A stretch of 64,000 nt of DNA, from assembly GCA_016934715.1 (NCBI GenBank), contig JAFGSI010000028.1, positions 62,001 to 126,000 on the forward strand. Reading direction: 5' to 3'. The position numbers were made by a program, and so were the translations under genes. This document shows, piece after piece, positions 16,305 to 24,838 of this stretch. Each line of letters begins with the position of its first letter. Positions within the stretch are counted from its first letter, which is position 1. The DNA comes from Anaerolineales bacterium (lineage in GTDB: Bacteria; Chloroflexota; Anaerolineae; Anaerolineales; Villigracilaceae). Under the pieces are notes generated by a model, which was given only the letters and a program-made list of their open reading frames with translations, did not search any database and was not told the DNA's origin.

Positions 16305-17384
16305 ATGAAGACTTCTCACTCCACGCCAAACAACCTGCGCACTCTCGATTTCGAATTCGATGTCCCGACAGAACTGATCGCTGTTGCGCCGCGGCCTCAT
16401 GCTGAGCATCGTCTGCTGGTATTCGATAAGAAAAGTGGGCGGATCGGCCATTATCGATTCGACGAGATTGCTGACCTGCTTCCCCCGCAATCGCTGATCG
16501 TGGTCAACAACTCACGCGTGATGAAGACCTCGCTGGCGCTGGACACGGACACGTGTGCGGATATCCAGGTGCTCAATCCAAAGTCGGACTCGCTGGAAAT
16601 GGTGGTGGTCCTCTGTCCCTCACCGATGCAGGTTGGTGCGCGGCTTGCGATTGCTGGGGGGCAGTTCGTGGTGACGGGGATCCCCGCTGCAGGGAAGAAC
16701 ATCCGGATCGGTGGTCTCAGGGCGGAGGATCCATCGATTCAATCCCTGCCGGTATTTCTGGAAAAGTACGCACAGGTAGCCCTGCCCAGATACCTGTCCA
16801 GTCAGCGTATTCCTGCCAGGGTCGGGGAAAGCGCCTTTCAAACAATCTTTGCCAGAGTTCCTGGATCGTTGACCTGTCCCACGGCCGGTCTACACTTCAC
16901 GCCTGCACTGGTAGAAAATCTTGCAGCTGCCGGGCATGAATTGGTTGAAATCAGCCTGCATATCGGCTTCGGCAGTTGGGGCAGCCTGGAGACTGAGTAC
17001 GTGAGGGATTTTGATCTGGATGCCGAGCAGATCACTGTGAGCCGCGAGGTTTTACACTGCCTGCGTGAGGCCAGGAGGAAGGGTCGCCGAATCCTGGCGG
17101 TGGGGACGACCTCAGTACGCACACTCGAGTCCATCTCCGAGGAGATCTTAGGAGCAACTGAACCGTCGGTCGACGTGCACCGTCTGACCAACCTGTTGAT
17201 CTATCCGGGTCACGAACTCAAGGTTGCAGATATGCTCCTGACCGATTTCGCTTTTCCCCGTACTCCTGTGATGATGATGTCGGCGGCATTCTGCGGGCTG
17301 GATGCACTAACGATGATTTACCAGGAGGCCGTCCGCTCAGAATACAAATTCGACCTGTTTGGTGACGGTCTGTTATTGCTCTAG
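16305..17384 (+). CDS. queA: S-adenosylmethionine:tRNA ribosyltransferase-isomerase
   Basis: Makes epoxyqueuosine in tRNA by transferring the ribosyl group of S-adenosylmethionine to preQ1-modified tRNA. The 359-residue protein has QueA landmarks: an N-terminal FDVPTELIAVAPRP (about residue 18), VVNNSRVMKTSLA near 65, LTCPTAGLHFTPALVENL near 188, LHIGFGSWG near 222, and GTTSVRTLES near 266. The sequence is rather diverged: the usual GSVAAPTAGLHFT reads GSLTCPTAGLHFT and the usual VPVRTFRPV region is altered. GGAAGCAG is a moderate ribosome site. A bidirectional terminator follows. The convergent neighbour is an ECF-S-like membrane protein, a family that includes queuosine-precursor transporters, but linkage is only suggestive. 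Confidence 0.85.
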   Translation: MKTSHSTPNNLRTLDFEFDVPTELIAVAPRPHAEHRLLVFDKKSGRIGHYRFDEIADLLPPQSLIVVNNSRVMKTSLALDTDTCADIQVLNPKSDSLEMVVVLCPSPMQVGARLAIAGGQFVVTGIPAAGKNIRIGGLRAEDPSIQSLPVFLEKYAQVALPRYLSSQRIPARVGESAFQTIFARVPGSLTCPTAGLHFTPALVENLAAAGHELVEISLHIGFGSWGSLETEYVRDFDLDAEQITVSREVLHCLREARRKGRRILAVGTTSVRTLESISEEILGATEPSVDVHRLTNLLIYPGHELKVADMLLTDFAFPRTPVMMMSAAFCGLDALTMIYQEAVRSEYKFDLFGDGLLLL

Positions 17385-17394
17385 CTGCAGATCC

Positions 17395-17436
17395 AAAAAA
17401 CAAGAGATGGGGATTGTCCCACATCTCTTGTTTTTT
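17395..17436. terminator. Bidirectional terminator between queA and the ECF-S/HAMP gene
   Basis: Fifteen-bp stem (17395-17409 with 17422-17436) with A6 on one side and T6 on the other, so it can work on both strands. Confidence 0.9.
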
Positions 17437-17446
17437 GCGACCCCGG

Positions 17447-18640
17447 TCACTCTTTGTTTTGATCCTTCTTCTGTTGCATCGATTTCTGCTGCCTGGCCCG
17501 GATAGCCTGGGATTTCACTTTCAATTCCTGGAAGAAGTCGCTGCTGATCACTTCCTCCACTTGTTTGCTTTTCTTGACCAGGTCGATTTCGATCCGCAGT
17601 TGTTCTACCTGCTTCCGTAAGACTTTTTCGCGTTCGATGACCTCGCGGGCCATTCTTCCAAAGACCCGGCTCAGGTTGCCAATTTCGTCCTGGTTGTTTT
17701 CCTTCATCAGTTCATTGATCTGCTCGTCCTTAAGTTCCCCGTTTTCCATGTTACGCGCCGCGCCGGTCAGCCGCAGCAGATTGCTGGTCAGCGTCTGCGC
17801 GACCAGGCTGGCATTCGCAACCGTAAAGAGCAGGGTCAAGACGATGGTGGCGATCAGTTTCGGCAGTACGCTCTCAGTATCGCCTTCCTGGCCGCTGAAT
17901 TGCTGGGAAAGGAAGAAACCAAGCAAGGCGATCGGGAGAGCGGCAGACACGATCACCGCCAGCAACAGGCGGCGCAACAGGCCTGACCCCAGCCAGTTGA
18001 TGGATCGCAGGTCGAGCCGGGCGATGTTGAAGAGAAGAATGGGCTGTAAAATGAGCGTATTGACCGCATTCACCTTGACTGCCGGCTGGAATGCAGCCCA
18101 GGAGTCGCTGGCCGTGATAGGAATTTTGGAGCAATTGGCCAGGATCTGACCTGCCTGGATTTGCGCCAGCCATGAACCGGCAGACGCTTCCTGGCAGATG
18201 AAAATCGTGCTATAGGCAGCGAAACCCATCCCCAGAACGATCCCGACCAGCGAAACCAGGAATGCGATGAGTTGTTCCTTTAAGCTGAAGTAAGAGCGCC
18301 AGCGCAGGGCATACAGACCCGGCACAAGTCCCATGATGCCATTGCCGACACTCCACTGCCACCAAACGCCATCCCAAAGAAGGTAATCGCCGAGCAGGTT
18401 CCCGAGAGTGCCCACCAAGAAACCGGCTACCGGACCATACATAAAACCGAATATGATCGGGATGACGATCGCCGGTCGCAGTTCGATATCCAAACTGCCG
18501 CCGAGTTTCGCGAAACTGGTGAACCAGGTGATGGCACAATAAAGCAGTGCTCCAAGAACCGTTGCGATCAATTCGCGCCGACCGAACCAGCGCGCGTTTT
18601 GATGGGGAGTATTCACGCCAGATTGAATGATTTGGGCCAT
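17447..18640 (-). CDS. ECF transporter S-component-like protein fused to a HAMP/coiled-coil tail
   Basis: Membrane protein of 397 residues. Residues 25-180 resemble an ECF S-component: hydrophobic helices with ELRPAIVIPIIFGFMYGPVAGF (about 54) and GTLGNLLGDYLLWDG. Further helices follow at about 210-235 and 260-290. From about 283 LTSNLLRLTGAARNMENGEL starts a HAMP-like linker (NMENGEL, EIGNLSRVFGRMA), followed by a long coiled coil to the C-terminus (KVLRKQVEQLRIEIDLVKKSKQV). S-components normally end after the membrane part and work with EcfT and EcfA, which are not here. The fusion suggests a membrane sensor that uses a substrate-binding module, but this is inference. It is monocistronic and faces queA. 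Confidence 0.65.
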   Translation of the reverse strand: MAQIIQSGVNTPHQNARWFGRRELIATVLGALLYCAITWFTSFAKLGGSLDIELRPAIVIPIIFGFMYGPVAGFLVGTLGNLLGDYLLWDGVWWQWSVGNGIMGLVPGLYALRWRSYFSLKEQLIAFLVSLVGIVLGMGFAAYSTIFICQEASAGSWLAQIQAGQILANCSKIPITASDSWAAFQPAVKVNAVNTLILQPILLFNIARLDLRSINWLGSGLLRRLLLAVIVSAALPIALLGFFLSQQFSGQEGDTESVLPKLIATIVLTLLFTVANASLVAQTLTSNLLRLTGAARNMENGELKDEQINELMKENNQDEIGNLSRVFGRMAREVIEREKVLRKQVEQLRIEIDLVKKSKQVEEVISSDFFQELKVKSQAIRARQQKSMQQKKDQNKE

Positions 18641-18675
18641 AGCTGCTCCGGTTTTGGTAGCTTAATCCGTGTAGA

Positions 18676-19443
18676 TTATACTACCTGAATGTAAAGTATT
18701 TGTCCATAGTGTTGGTAACCGAGGAGTTGTGCGACCTTCAAGGAGGAGACATTGGTGGTCGCGGTATCATATTGCGGGATCAAATCTGTTTCATCAAGCA
18801 CCCAGCGGGTTGCCATGCTCACGGCGCGGATCGCATAACCGCGTCGGCGGTGCGCCGGATGGGTGGCGACCATCATCGAGCCCACCTGGCCGGCCCATGA
18901 TCGAACAATGGCAATCGAGATCAGGTGTTTTTCTCGAAAAATCCCAAATCGGGCGATCCACGAACTGGCGGTTTCATGAAAGAGGTCGGTCCAGCCAACC
19001 TGCTGCCCCAGCCATTCGATCTCGTCCCTGTCATCCTCGCGAAGAGGGCAGACGTCAGCATCGTCTGCCGGGCGAAAGTGCCGGGAATGACAATAGGTCA
19101 GGTATCCTGGCCCGTATGCTTCTCCGGTGCGAAAGCCGTTCTCGTCCAGCGCCGCCATGGGTTGCGCCAGAGTAAATTCATCCCCCGCGATCCAGGTTGG
19201 GAGAATATCTTTGTTCGGGAGCAGACAACCGAGCTGGTGGTTCACGGAATACACCCGGGCATCTCCAACCATCAGCCCAAAGATGCCCGGTGAGTTTTTC
19301 GAAAATACGATCCCCCGCCGGGGATGGTGTAAGGCATCGACACAACAACCGAGGTACTCCGCCCAATAGCTGTCGATTCGCAGACGCCATGCCTCGTCGT
19401 CAAGCGTGATAGCCCCAGTGATTTCGCCGCTGCACTTAAGCAC
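18676..19443 (-). CDS. GNAT-family N-acetyltransferase
   Basis: Protein of 255 residues. The C-terminal half (about 140-250) is a GNAT fold: SMMVATHPAHRRRGYAIRAV contains the acetyl-CoA pyrophosphate loop (R-R-R-G-Y-A), followed by the beta5/alpha4 part TNVSSLKVAQLLGYQHYG. The N-terminal 130 residues are an unrecognised extension. Start is GTG, two bases after the stop of the upstream MFS-like gene, so the two are translationally coupled. Substrate unknown; the coupling to a carrier suggests a shared compound. Confidence 0.72.
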   Translation of the reverse strand: MLKCSGEITGAITLDDEAWRLRIDSYWAEYLGCCVDALHHPRRGIVFSKNSPGIFGLMVGDARVYSVNHQLGCLLPNKDILPTWIAGDEFTLAQPMAALDENGFRTGEAYGPGYLTYCHSRHFRPADDADVCPLREDDRDEIEWLGQQVGWTDLFHETASSWIARFGIFREKHLISIAIVRSWAGQVGSMMVATHPAHRRRGYAIRAVSMATRWVLDETDLIPQYDTATTNVSSLKVAQLLGYQHYGQILYIQVV

Positions 19444-19445
19444 GA

Positions 19446-20771
19446 TTAAAAGTCCAGTTTGTCCATAACATCACTTTTCCGAGTACGCCTTCGCAGGCGC
19501 CAATTCAGCATGGATTGATCGTAGGTCGAGCGGAAACGGACGAACAACCAGATCGCCGTTGCAGCGGCCAGGGCGGATATTCCCAGATAGACGCGCTGGG
19601 TCGTTGCCTGTGATAGGAGACCGTATCTTCCCAGCAGCAGGACGCCGCCGATCAAGATGCAACTGATGACCGCCCCGAGTGGGTAGAGGTATCCGTCCAG
19701 AAAGGCACTGATGCGGCCGCGCTGTTCGTCGGGGATCAGGCCGACCAGGGCGCGGCGGCTGGGATCGTCCACTCCTTCCTGGGTGATTCGCACCAGGTAT
19801 TCCCCGGCCGCGATTACGATCAGGAAGGGGAAGAAGAAAGTCCCAGCCAGGGCCAGGAACATCACTGTGGGGAGGATAATGAAGATGGACTTGAAACCGA
19901 TGCGTTTGATCAGCCAGCTGCTGAGGAGGGCCTGGACGATCAGCAGGGAGATCATCCGCACCATACGGAACAGGCCCAGGAAGGCCTGCAGGTCGCCGAT
20001 GCCTGGGTATTGCAGATATCCTCCCACAGCTAGTTGGTATTCGACGGTGTTCAATCCGATCCCAACCAGCAGCATGGCCAAGGCAAGATATCGATAGATT
20101 GGAATCTCGCGCACGAAGGTTAATCCGTCCTGCAGGATGTCCTTCGGGGTGTCGCCTCGAGAGGCCTGGCGGACGGTAGATTTGACCAGGCGGATGAAAA
20201 ATGCGGCCAGGCCTGCCGAGAACGTCAGCAGGAGGCTGTTGAACAGCATCAGCTCGACATTGCTGCCCAAGAATCGGGCCACGGAGGCAGCCAGGCCGTT
20301 GCCCAGGATGCCGCCGATGAAGCCGACCAGTCCGATCAGCGGAAACAGCCTTTTGTTCTCAGCCACCGAGAATACATCGCTGGCCAGCGCCCAGATCATC
20401 AGGGCGAAAACGATCCATTGCTGGTCGTTGAGCACCATCAGAAGCGTGTAGGTGATCCGGCTGTCCACTCCCAGCCGGAACAGAAAATACATTGCCAGGT
20501 AAATGAGTGCGGCGATAAAAAAAGCCACCGAGGCCAGCTTGCGTCGGTCGAACTTGTCGCTGATCAGGGAATAACCGGTGGCCGACAAAAAGATGATCAG
20601 GTTGTCAACCCCCCACACCAAAGGAATCCACTGAGGTCCGGTATTGCTGATAAAACCGCTGATCGCAACAACACCGTTGGACTGAACGATGATCGAGTTG
20701 ATGAACAGCAGGGTGGCAATGACAAAGAAGCGCAGGCGTTCGCCGGGAGTGATGCGGGTCAGGTTGAACAT
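19446..20771 (-). CDS. MFS/nucleotide-exchange-like membrane carrier
   Basis: Twelve-segment integral membrane protein of 441 residues. It begins with a short basic N-terminus (TRITPGERLRFF) and first membrane helix at about 15-35. Its layout resembles MFS carriers and the distant ATP:ADP antiporter-like family (Tlc); WALASDVFSVAENKRLFPL near residue 130 is like the loop in the latter group, where a conserved acidic/basic pair is used. TQEGVDDPSRRALVGLIPDEQ near 330 matches a typical MFS cytoplasmic loop with EQRGRISAF. Substrate is uncertain. It is coupled to the GNAT gene downstream by two bases. Confidence 0.68.
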   Translation of the reverse strand: MFNLTRITPGERLRFFVIATLLFINSIIVQSNGVVAISGFISNTGPQWIPLVWGVDNLIIFLSATGYSLISDKFDRRKLASVAFFIAALIYLAMYFLFRLGVDSRITYTLLMVLNDQQWIVFALMIWALASDVFSVAENKRLFPLIGLVGFIGGILGNGLAASVARFLGSNVELMLFNSLLLTFSAGLAAFFIRLVKSTVRQASRGDTPKDILQDGLTFVREIPIYRYLALAMLLVGIGLNTVEYQLAVGGYLQYPGIGDLQAFLGLFRMVRMISLLIVQALLSSWLIKRIGFKSIFIILPTVMFLALAGTFFFPFLIVIAAGEYLVRITQEGVDDPSRRALVGLIPDEQRGRISAFLDGYLYPLGAVISCILIGGVLLLGRYGLLSQATTQRVYLGISALAAATAIWLFVRFRSTYDQSMLNWRLRRRTRKSDVMDKLDF

Positions 20772-20923
20772 CTTTATCGTCGCGAGAGCAAAGTCCGGGA
20801 TGATGGGGCGGGTGGAATTGACTGTATTATTGTACAGCGAGATGAGAGAATTGGTGGCATTATAACAGGTGTAATCGGGATAGCCATTGGTCCGGTTCGC
20901 CAGCGAGAGATAAGCAGAAGAAC

Positions 20924-22159
20924 CTACGAAGACCCGTTAATCAATTCCGGTTTTCCCTTTTTCGGCAGGCTGAATCTGAGCCAGACGATCAGGCTTGAGA
21001 TGGCGCAGGCGATGGTTGTGATCCAGAAGGGCGTCTGCGGGCCGAAACGCTCCCACAGTTGGGCCCCGATCCACGGGAAGGGCAGCGACAGGATGCCCAG
21101 CGAGGTGCCGAAGAAGCCGAAGGCCAGCCCGCGCTTGTCCTCCGGGACGGCCTTCGAGATCAGCGAATCGTAGGCGGGCATCAGCCCTCCGATTCCGAAT
21201 CCGTACAGGAACATGGCCAGGGCGAAGCCGAGAAAGCCGCGGGCCTGCATCAGGCTCACCAGACTCAAGGTCACGATCAAGAAGCTGCCGGCGATGACCC
21301 GCCGTTCGCCGATCCGATCGGACAGCCGTCCGCTCAGGAGGGAAGCCAGGATGCTGGCCAATCCCCAGGTGCCGTTGAGCAGGCCGATCCGGGCGATGTT
21401 CTGCAGCCCGATGTCCGCCAGGTAGATCGGGTACAGCTGGCCGATCAGGTTAAAGGTCGTGTCATTGATCGCGTCGGTGATCCAGATCCAGGTTAGAAGC
21501 CCACCACCGAACAGCATGGTCAGCAGGGCCCCCATTTGCAGCTTGAGCTTGCCCAGGGTCGGTTTTTCGGCTGCGCGGGTGGGAGCGAACTGCTCGGCGG
21601 TCGCCATCCAGACCCGTACGCAGGTCGCCATGGCATACAGCCCGAAGGCGACCAGCAGCATCCAGCGGAAGCTAAAGCGGTAGGCCAGGAAGCCGGCCAG
21701 TGTTGGGCCGATGACGGATACGATCATGTAAATGCTCTTGGTGATCCCAAAGACCTGCCCGCGCTTCGCCTCGTCCGATTGCTCTGCGACGTAAGCCCCG
21801 AAGCTCGGCCCGACGAACGCATTGGAGACGTACTCGACGCACAGCCCGACCATGATCCATTCCCAGGATGGCGAGAATAGGAACAGGAGGTAACCGATTA
21901 CGGCGATTGAACTGCCGATGGCGATGGCTCGCAGGCGCCCGATCGTGTCCGAGATCCAGCCGCCGAGCAGCTGCAGGGCCATCGGGACCAGTGAGGCGAC
22001 AGTAAAGACCAGGCCCACCTGGGGCACGCTGGCTCCCAGGTCCACCAGGTAGAGGGCCAGCATGCTGTAGGCCATCTGCCCGGCGATGTTGGCCAGGATC
22101 ATGGCCAGCAGGAACCAGCGCAGGTTGCGGTTGAGAAGTTGGTGCGACGATGATTTCAT
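20924..22159 (-). CDS. MFS permease
   Basis: Major facilitator superfamily protein of 411 residues with twelve hydrophobic segments. The MFS loop 2-3 signature is visible as GGWISDTIGRLRAIAIG (about residue 65), and the duplicated loop 8-9 signature as SGRLSDRIGERRVIAG (about residue 280). EDKRGLAFGFFGT near 345 is also a common feature of drug/sugar efflux carriers. The ATG lacks a clear ribosome site. The gene is separated by 150 bases from the MFS-like gene downstream. Substrate unknown; multidrug efflux type is a plausible guess. Confidence 0.82.
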   Translation of the reverse strand: MKSSSHQLLNRNLRWFLLAMILANIAGQMAYSMLALYLVDLGASVPQVGLVFTVASLVPMALQLLGGWISDTIGRLRAIAIGSSIAVIGYLLFLFSPSWEWIMVGLCVEYVSNAFVGPSFGAYVAEQSDEAKRGQVFGITKSIYMIVSVIGPTLAGFLAYRFSFRWMLLVAFGLYAMATCVRVWMATAEQFAPTRAAEKPTLGKLKLQMGALLTMLFGGGLLTWIWITDAINDTTFNLIGQLYPIYLADIGLQNIARIGLLNGTWGLASILASLLSGRLSDRIGERRVIAGSFLIVTLSLVSLMQARGFLGFALAMFLYGFGIGGLMPAYDSLISKAVPEDKRGLAFGFFGTSLGILSLPFPWIGAQLWERFGPQTPFWITTIACAISSLIVWLRFSLPKKGKPELINGSS

Positions 22160-22554
22160 GAATCTGTTAATTCGAGAAGATTGGTCAACTTACAGGTGCT
22201 GCCCTTGTGCATTGAACCGATCAATAGGATCGTCTCTCATTCCATCAGCAGTTCATCGGAAAGGTAGCCCCATTGGTGTGGGATGCAGCCTCGGGCAATT
22301 CGGCGTGAGCGCGGGCCTCGTCTTCCGGCCGCTCTCCCCCCACAGGTCGAGATCATGCTGCATGAGGGGGTGGTCTGTCCGCTGCAGGGCGAGGGTGGCG
22401 ACCAGGAACAGGCGCACGCCGGTCAGCCAACGATCGTTCTTCTCGGGATGATGGCGTGGCTCAAACTGCCATCCGACCCCCGTTCGGCGGCCGGTTATTG
22501 CACATTGCGGCTCGTCCAGCAGGTTCTGCCGGGCAGTTCACAGGCTGCCATGAC
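22160..22554. other. Intergenic region, possible protein relic on minus strand
   Basis: No supported gene. On the minus strand a stop-free stretch of about 70 codons (about 22265-22536) reads protein-like (GVGWQFEPRHHPEKNDRWL, then VRLFLVATLALQR) but has no start codon or ribosome site; it could be the remains of a gene or chance. Confidence 0.25.
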
Positions 22555-23043
22555 TCAGTCCAGCAGCGTCTGCCAGTCCAGATCCCGGATGGCCTCGTGC
22601 AGACGGTGGTCGTCTTCGACGACGATGTAAGTGAGCTTTGGAAAAACCCGCTCAGCCATCTTGCGGACCGGCCCGGGCGGGACGATCCGGTCCAGAGTCC
22701 CGTGGACGATGACAGCCGGTACTCGGATCGGCTGTCGAACCTGAATCTCAAACTCGGGCAGGTTCAACGCCGGGGCAAGCAGGATCAGCTTGCGGACCCG
22801 CTCGGGGTAGCGGTCGGCGTAGATCGTTGCCACCATGCCTCCCAGGCTTGACCCGATCAGTGTCCATTCGTTTGTCTCGCCGATGATGGCATTGAGTTCC
22901 GACAGGCGTTCAGGGACCAGATCGCTGAAGTCGGGGGTGATCATATCCGGGAACCGGCTGCGCAGGTACTGGGCCTTGAAGGTCTGGCTGCTGCTTTCCG
23001 ATCCATGGATGTAGAGGATGCGTGTCGGGTCTACCATGTTCAT
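22555..23043 (-). CDS. Alpha/beta-hydrolase, YqiA-like small esterase
   Basis: Alpha/beta-hydrolase of 162 residues, the size of YqiA/UPF0227-type esterases. It starts with RILYIHGSESSSQTFKA (the oxyanion region HGSESS). The nucleophile elbow is GSSLGG (Ser about residue 69), and the acid and base are likely Asp121 (in HGTLDRIVP) and His146 (in EDDHRLHEA). Cytoplasmic. No strong ribosome site before either candidate Met (23043 or 23037). Natural substrate unknown. It is downstream of degV but separated by a strong hairpin. Confidence 0.8.
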   Translation of the reverse strand: MNMVDPTRILYIHGSESSSQTFKAQYLRSRFPDMITPDFSDLVPERLSELNAIIGETNEWTLIGSSLGGMVATIYADRYPERVRKLILLAPALNLPEFEIQVRQPIRVPAVIVHGTLDRIVPPGPVRKMAERVFPKLTYIVVEDDHRLHEAIRDLDWQTLLD

Positions 23044-23099
23044 ATGATACTACGGATTGGGGAAAGGCTTATGCTGCTTTGATGGTTTTCTTGCGGGGG

Positions 23100-23130
23100 C
23101 GCAGGCCTCCGCGTTACGCGGAGGCCTGCG
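23100..23130 (-). terminator. Hairpin after degV
   Basis: Perfect 14-bp GC-rich stem with a three-base loop (23100-23113 with 23117-23130) between the end of degV and the esterase gene. No T run follows. Confidence 0.5.
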
Positions 23131-23160
23131 CGAGTTGAAATTCCAAAGGCTGCAGGAGGT

Positions 23161-24012
23161 CTACTGGGTCACAAAGCACACGCCGACCAACCCGGCGCCC
23201 GAATGGACCGATAGACCGGCGGTCATCTCGGCGAAGATCGGTTCAGCGGGGCAGGCCAGAGCGGTACCTACCTGCCTGGCGAATTGGCGGACCATTTCCG
23301 GAGCGTTGGCGTGCAGATAGCCGATGCGCTCGACCTGCTTGCCGGTTGCAGCCTCGGCGGCCAGTTCGATTGCCCGTGCCCATGACTTGGACTGGGTGCG
23401 GACTCTCTCGAGCAGCTGCAGCTTACCGTCGATGACCGTCAGGACCGGCTTGACCTCCAGCACCCCCGCGAAGGCCGCCGCCAGGTGGCTGACCCGCCCA
23501 CCCATGGCCAGGTATTTCAATGTTGATAGGGCAGCGAAGAGGTGGGTGTTGTCCCTGGTCCTTTCTGCGGCAGCGATGATCTCTTCCTTCGATTTTCCAG
23601 CGGCCGCCGCCTCGGCGGCTGCCAGGACAACGAAGCCCTGACCGAGCGCCAGGGTGCGCGTATCGAAGACGGAGATATCCTTCTCGGGCATCGTCTCGGC
23701 CGCGGCGCGGGCAGCACCGAAGGTGGCGCTCATTTCGCTGCTGATCGTGTAGACCAGGAGCGAGTCAGCCCCATCTTTGAAGGCCGCCTGGAAGGCCTCG
23801 ACGAACTGCCCGGGAGAGGGGGCGGCGGTGGTTGGGATCCGGCCCTCCTTGTCAACCCGGGCGAAAACGGCCGCGTCGTCCATGTCGTAGACTGACCGGT
23901 AGCTGTCGTCTCCGAACTGGATCATGATCGGGACCTGGGTGATGTTGTGTTTTTGGGCCAGGTCGAGCGGCAGGCTGGAATCGGTATCGGTGATGATGGC
24001 GATCTTGGACAT
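23161..24012 (-). CDS. DegV-family fatty-acid-binding protein
   Basis: Soluble DegV protein of 283 residues. Members bind a single fatty acid and, as FakB, deliver it to the kinase FakA. The start MSKIAIITDTDSSLPLDLA and the Asp/Ser of TDTDSS are typical; the phosphate/lipid loop TSS-like region is TTAAPSPGQF near residue 60, and the conserved CF-hydrophobic C-terminus HSGAGLVGVCFV is present near 270. AAGGA precedes the ATG. No fakA gene is adjacent, so its kinase partner would be elsewhere. Confidence 0.9.
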   Translation of the reverse strand: MSKIAIITDTDSSLPLDLAQKHNITQVPIMIQFGDDSYRSVYDMDDAAVFARVDKEGRIPTTAAPSPGQFVEAFQAAFKDGADSLLVYTISSEMSATFGAARAAAETMPEKDISVFDTRTLALGQGFVVLAAAEAAAAGKSKEEIIAAAERTRDNTHLFAALSTLKYLAMGGRVSHLAAAFAGVLEVKPVLTVIDGKLQLLERVRTQSKSWARAIELAAEAATGKQVERIGYLHANAPEMVRQFARQVGTALACPAEPIFAEMTAGLSVHSGAGLVGVCFVTQ

Positions 24013-24133
24013 GCTGTTATCCTTCCTTGGGTGGGATTACAACCATTTTAACACGCTGGAGAGCTAATGGTTCTCCCGGGCGGGGGTGAACCCGTACCGG
24101 AAATACGGATTCAAGGATCCGGATTCGCACCGA

Positions 24134-24206
24134 GAAACAAGCCCCCCGGTCGACACAGCGGTGAGGCTTGTTTCCCGGGCCGGCTGCTGGACGGGATTCT
24201 TTTTTT
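24134..24206 (+). terminator. Terminator-like hairpins with T run in the degV/csoR divergent gap
   Basis: Stem GAAACAAGCC/GGCTTGTTTC (24134-24143 with 24165-24174), then a TCCCG/CGGGA stem and a run of seven T residues (24200-24206). It faces the plus strand although no plus-strand gene precedes it. It may insulate csoR from read-through or end a small RNA. Confidence 0.4.
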
Positions 24207-24216
24207 AAGACCCATC

Positions 24217-24246
24217 TTGACAAACAGGACTAAAATAGTGTAAAAT
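24217..24246 (+). promoter_or_regulatory. Promoter of the copper operon
   Basis: TTGACA (24217-24222), 18-base spacer, TAAAAT (24241-24246). The start point predicted near 24253 falls in the CsoR-type operator. Confidence 0.75.
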
Positions 24247-24251
24247 ACACC

Positions 24252-24272
24252 CATCCCCCATGGGGGGGGATG
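24252..24272 (+). promoter_or_regulatory. CsoR/FrmR-type operator
   Basis: G/C-tract inverted repeat CATCCCCC-AT-GGGGGGGGATG between the -10 box and csoR, matching the known type-1 CsoR operator style (C-tract facing G-tract with flanking AT). Its position allows the repressor to block its own operon. Confidence 0.7.
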
Positions 24273-24275
24273 ATA

Positions 24276-24545
24276 ATGCATAGCGAAGATACCTTGCGAC
24301 GATTGAAGACCATCGAAGGCCACCTGCGGGGCATTATTCGGATGGTGGAGGAGGAGGCTTACTGCATCGACGTCATCCGCCAGGTCCAGGCGGTTGAGGC
24401 AGCCCTGAAGAAGGTCAGCGGGCAGATTCTGGAAGGGCACTTGAATTCCTGCGTCATCACGGCCGTGCAGGGAAGTGATCTGGCCGAACGTCAGAGGGTG
24501 ATGAAGGAAGTCCTCGAAGTGTTCGAGACAGCGACGAAGGTGTGA
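24276..24545 (+). CDS. csoR: Copper-sensing repressor, CsoR family
   Basis: CsoR/RcnR all-helical DNA-binding repressor, 89 residues from the ATG at 24276, which has a G-rich ribosome site six bases upstream (an ATG at 24270 is the alternative). The copper ligand set C-H-C is visible: Cys30 in AYCIDVIRQ, His55 in LEGHLNS and Cys59 in SCV. The first segment LRRLKTIEGHLRGI is the family helix 1. Cu(I) binding would release it from the operator just upstream and switch on copZ, copA and the following genes. Confidence 0.92.
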   Translation: MHSEDTLRRLKTIEGHLRGIIRMVEEEAYCIDVIRQVQAVEAALKKVSGQILEGHLNSCVITAVQGSDLAERQRVMKEVLEVFETATKV

Positions 24546-24595
24546 TACGCATAGCCTAAAAATCTTCTTTATTCCTAATCACAAAGGAGCATCCC

Positions 24596-24802
24596 ATGAA
24601 TACCGTTACCTTTTCTGTTCCCAATATCTCCTGCGGACACTGTGTTCACACCATCCAGACGGAAGTTGCCGAACTGGACGGCATCCGGGACGTGCGCGCC
24701 AACGCTGACACAAGAACCGTCGTGATCGCTTTCGAAGCCCCCGCCTCCGAGGAAAAGATCAAGACCCTGTTGGCGGAGATCAACTACCCGGTGGCGGCGT
24801 AA
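24596..24802 (+). CDS. copZ: Copper chaperone, HMA domain (CopZ-like)
   Basis: Cytosolic 68-residue ferredoxin-like HMA domain that carries Cu(I). The metal site CGHC is in ISCGHCVHTIQ (Cys13 and Cys16), and the fold continues with VRANADTRTVVIAFE and NYPVAA. CAAAGGAG precedes the ATG. It lies between csoR and copA on one transcript, so it should hand copper to CopA. Confidence 0.9.
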   Translation: MNTVTFSVPNISCGHCVHTIQTEVAELDGIRDVRANADTRTVVIAFEAPASEEKIKTLLAEINYPVAA

Positions 24803-24838
24803 GGGGGCGCTCAAGCGTACTCCTGCGATCAGGGAACC

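Noticed and set aside
24060-24140. Possible tRNA, including an attempted reading as tRNA-Sec
   Set aside because: TTCAAG and GATTCGCACC fragments look tRNA-like, but no acceptor stem, D-arm or T-arm pairs correctly on either strand.
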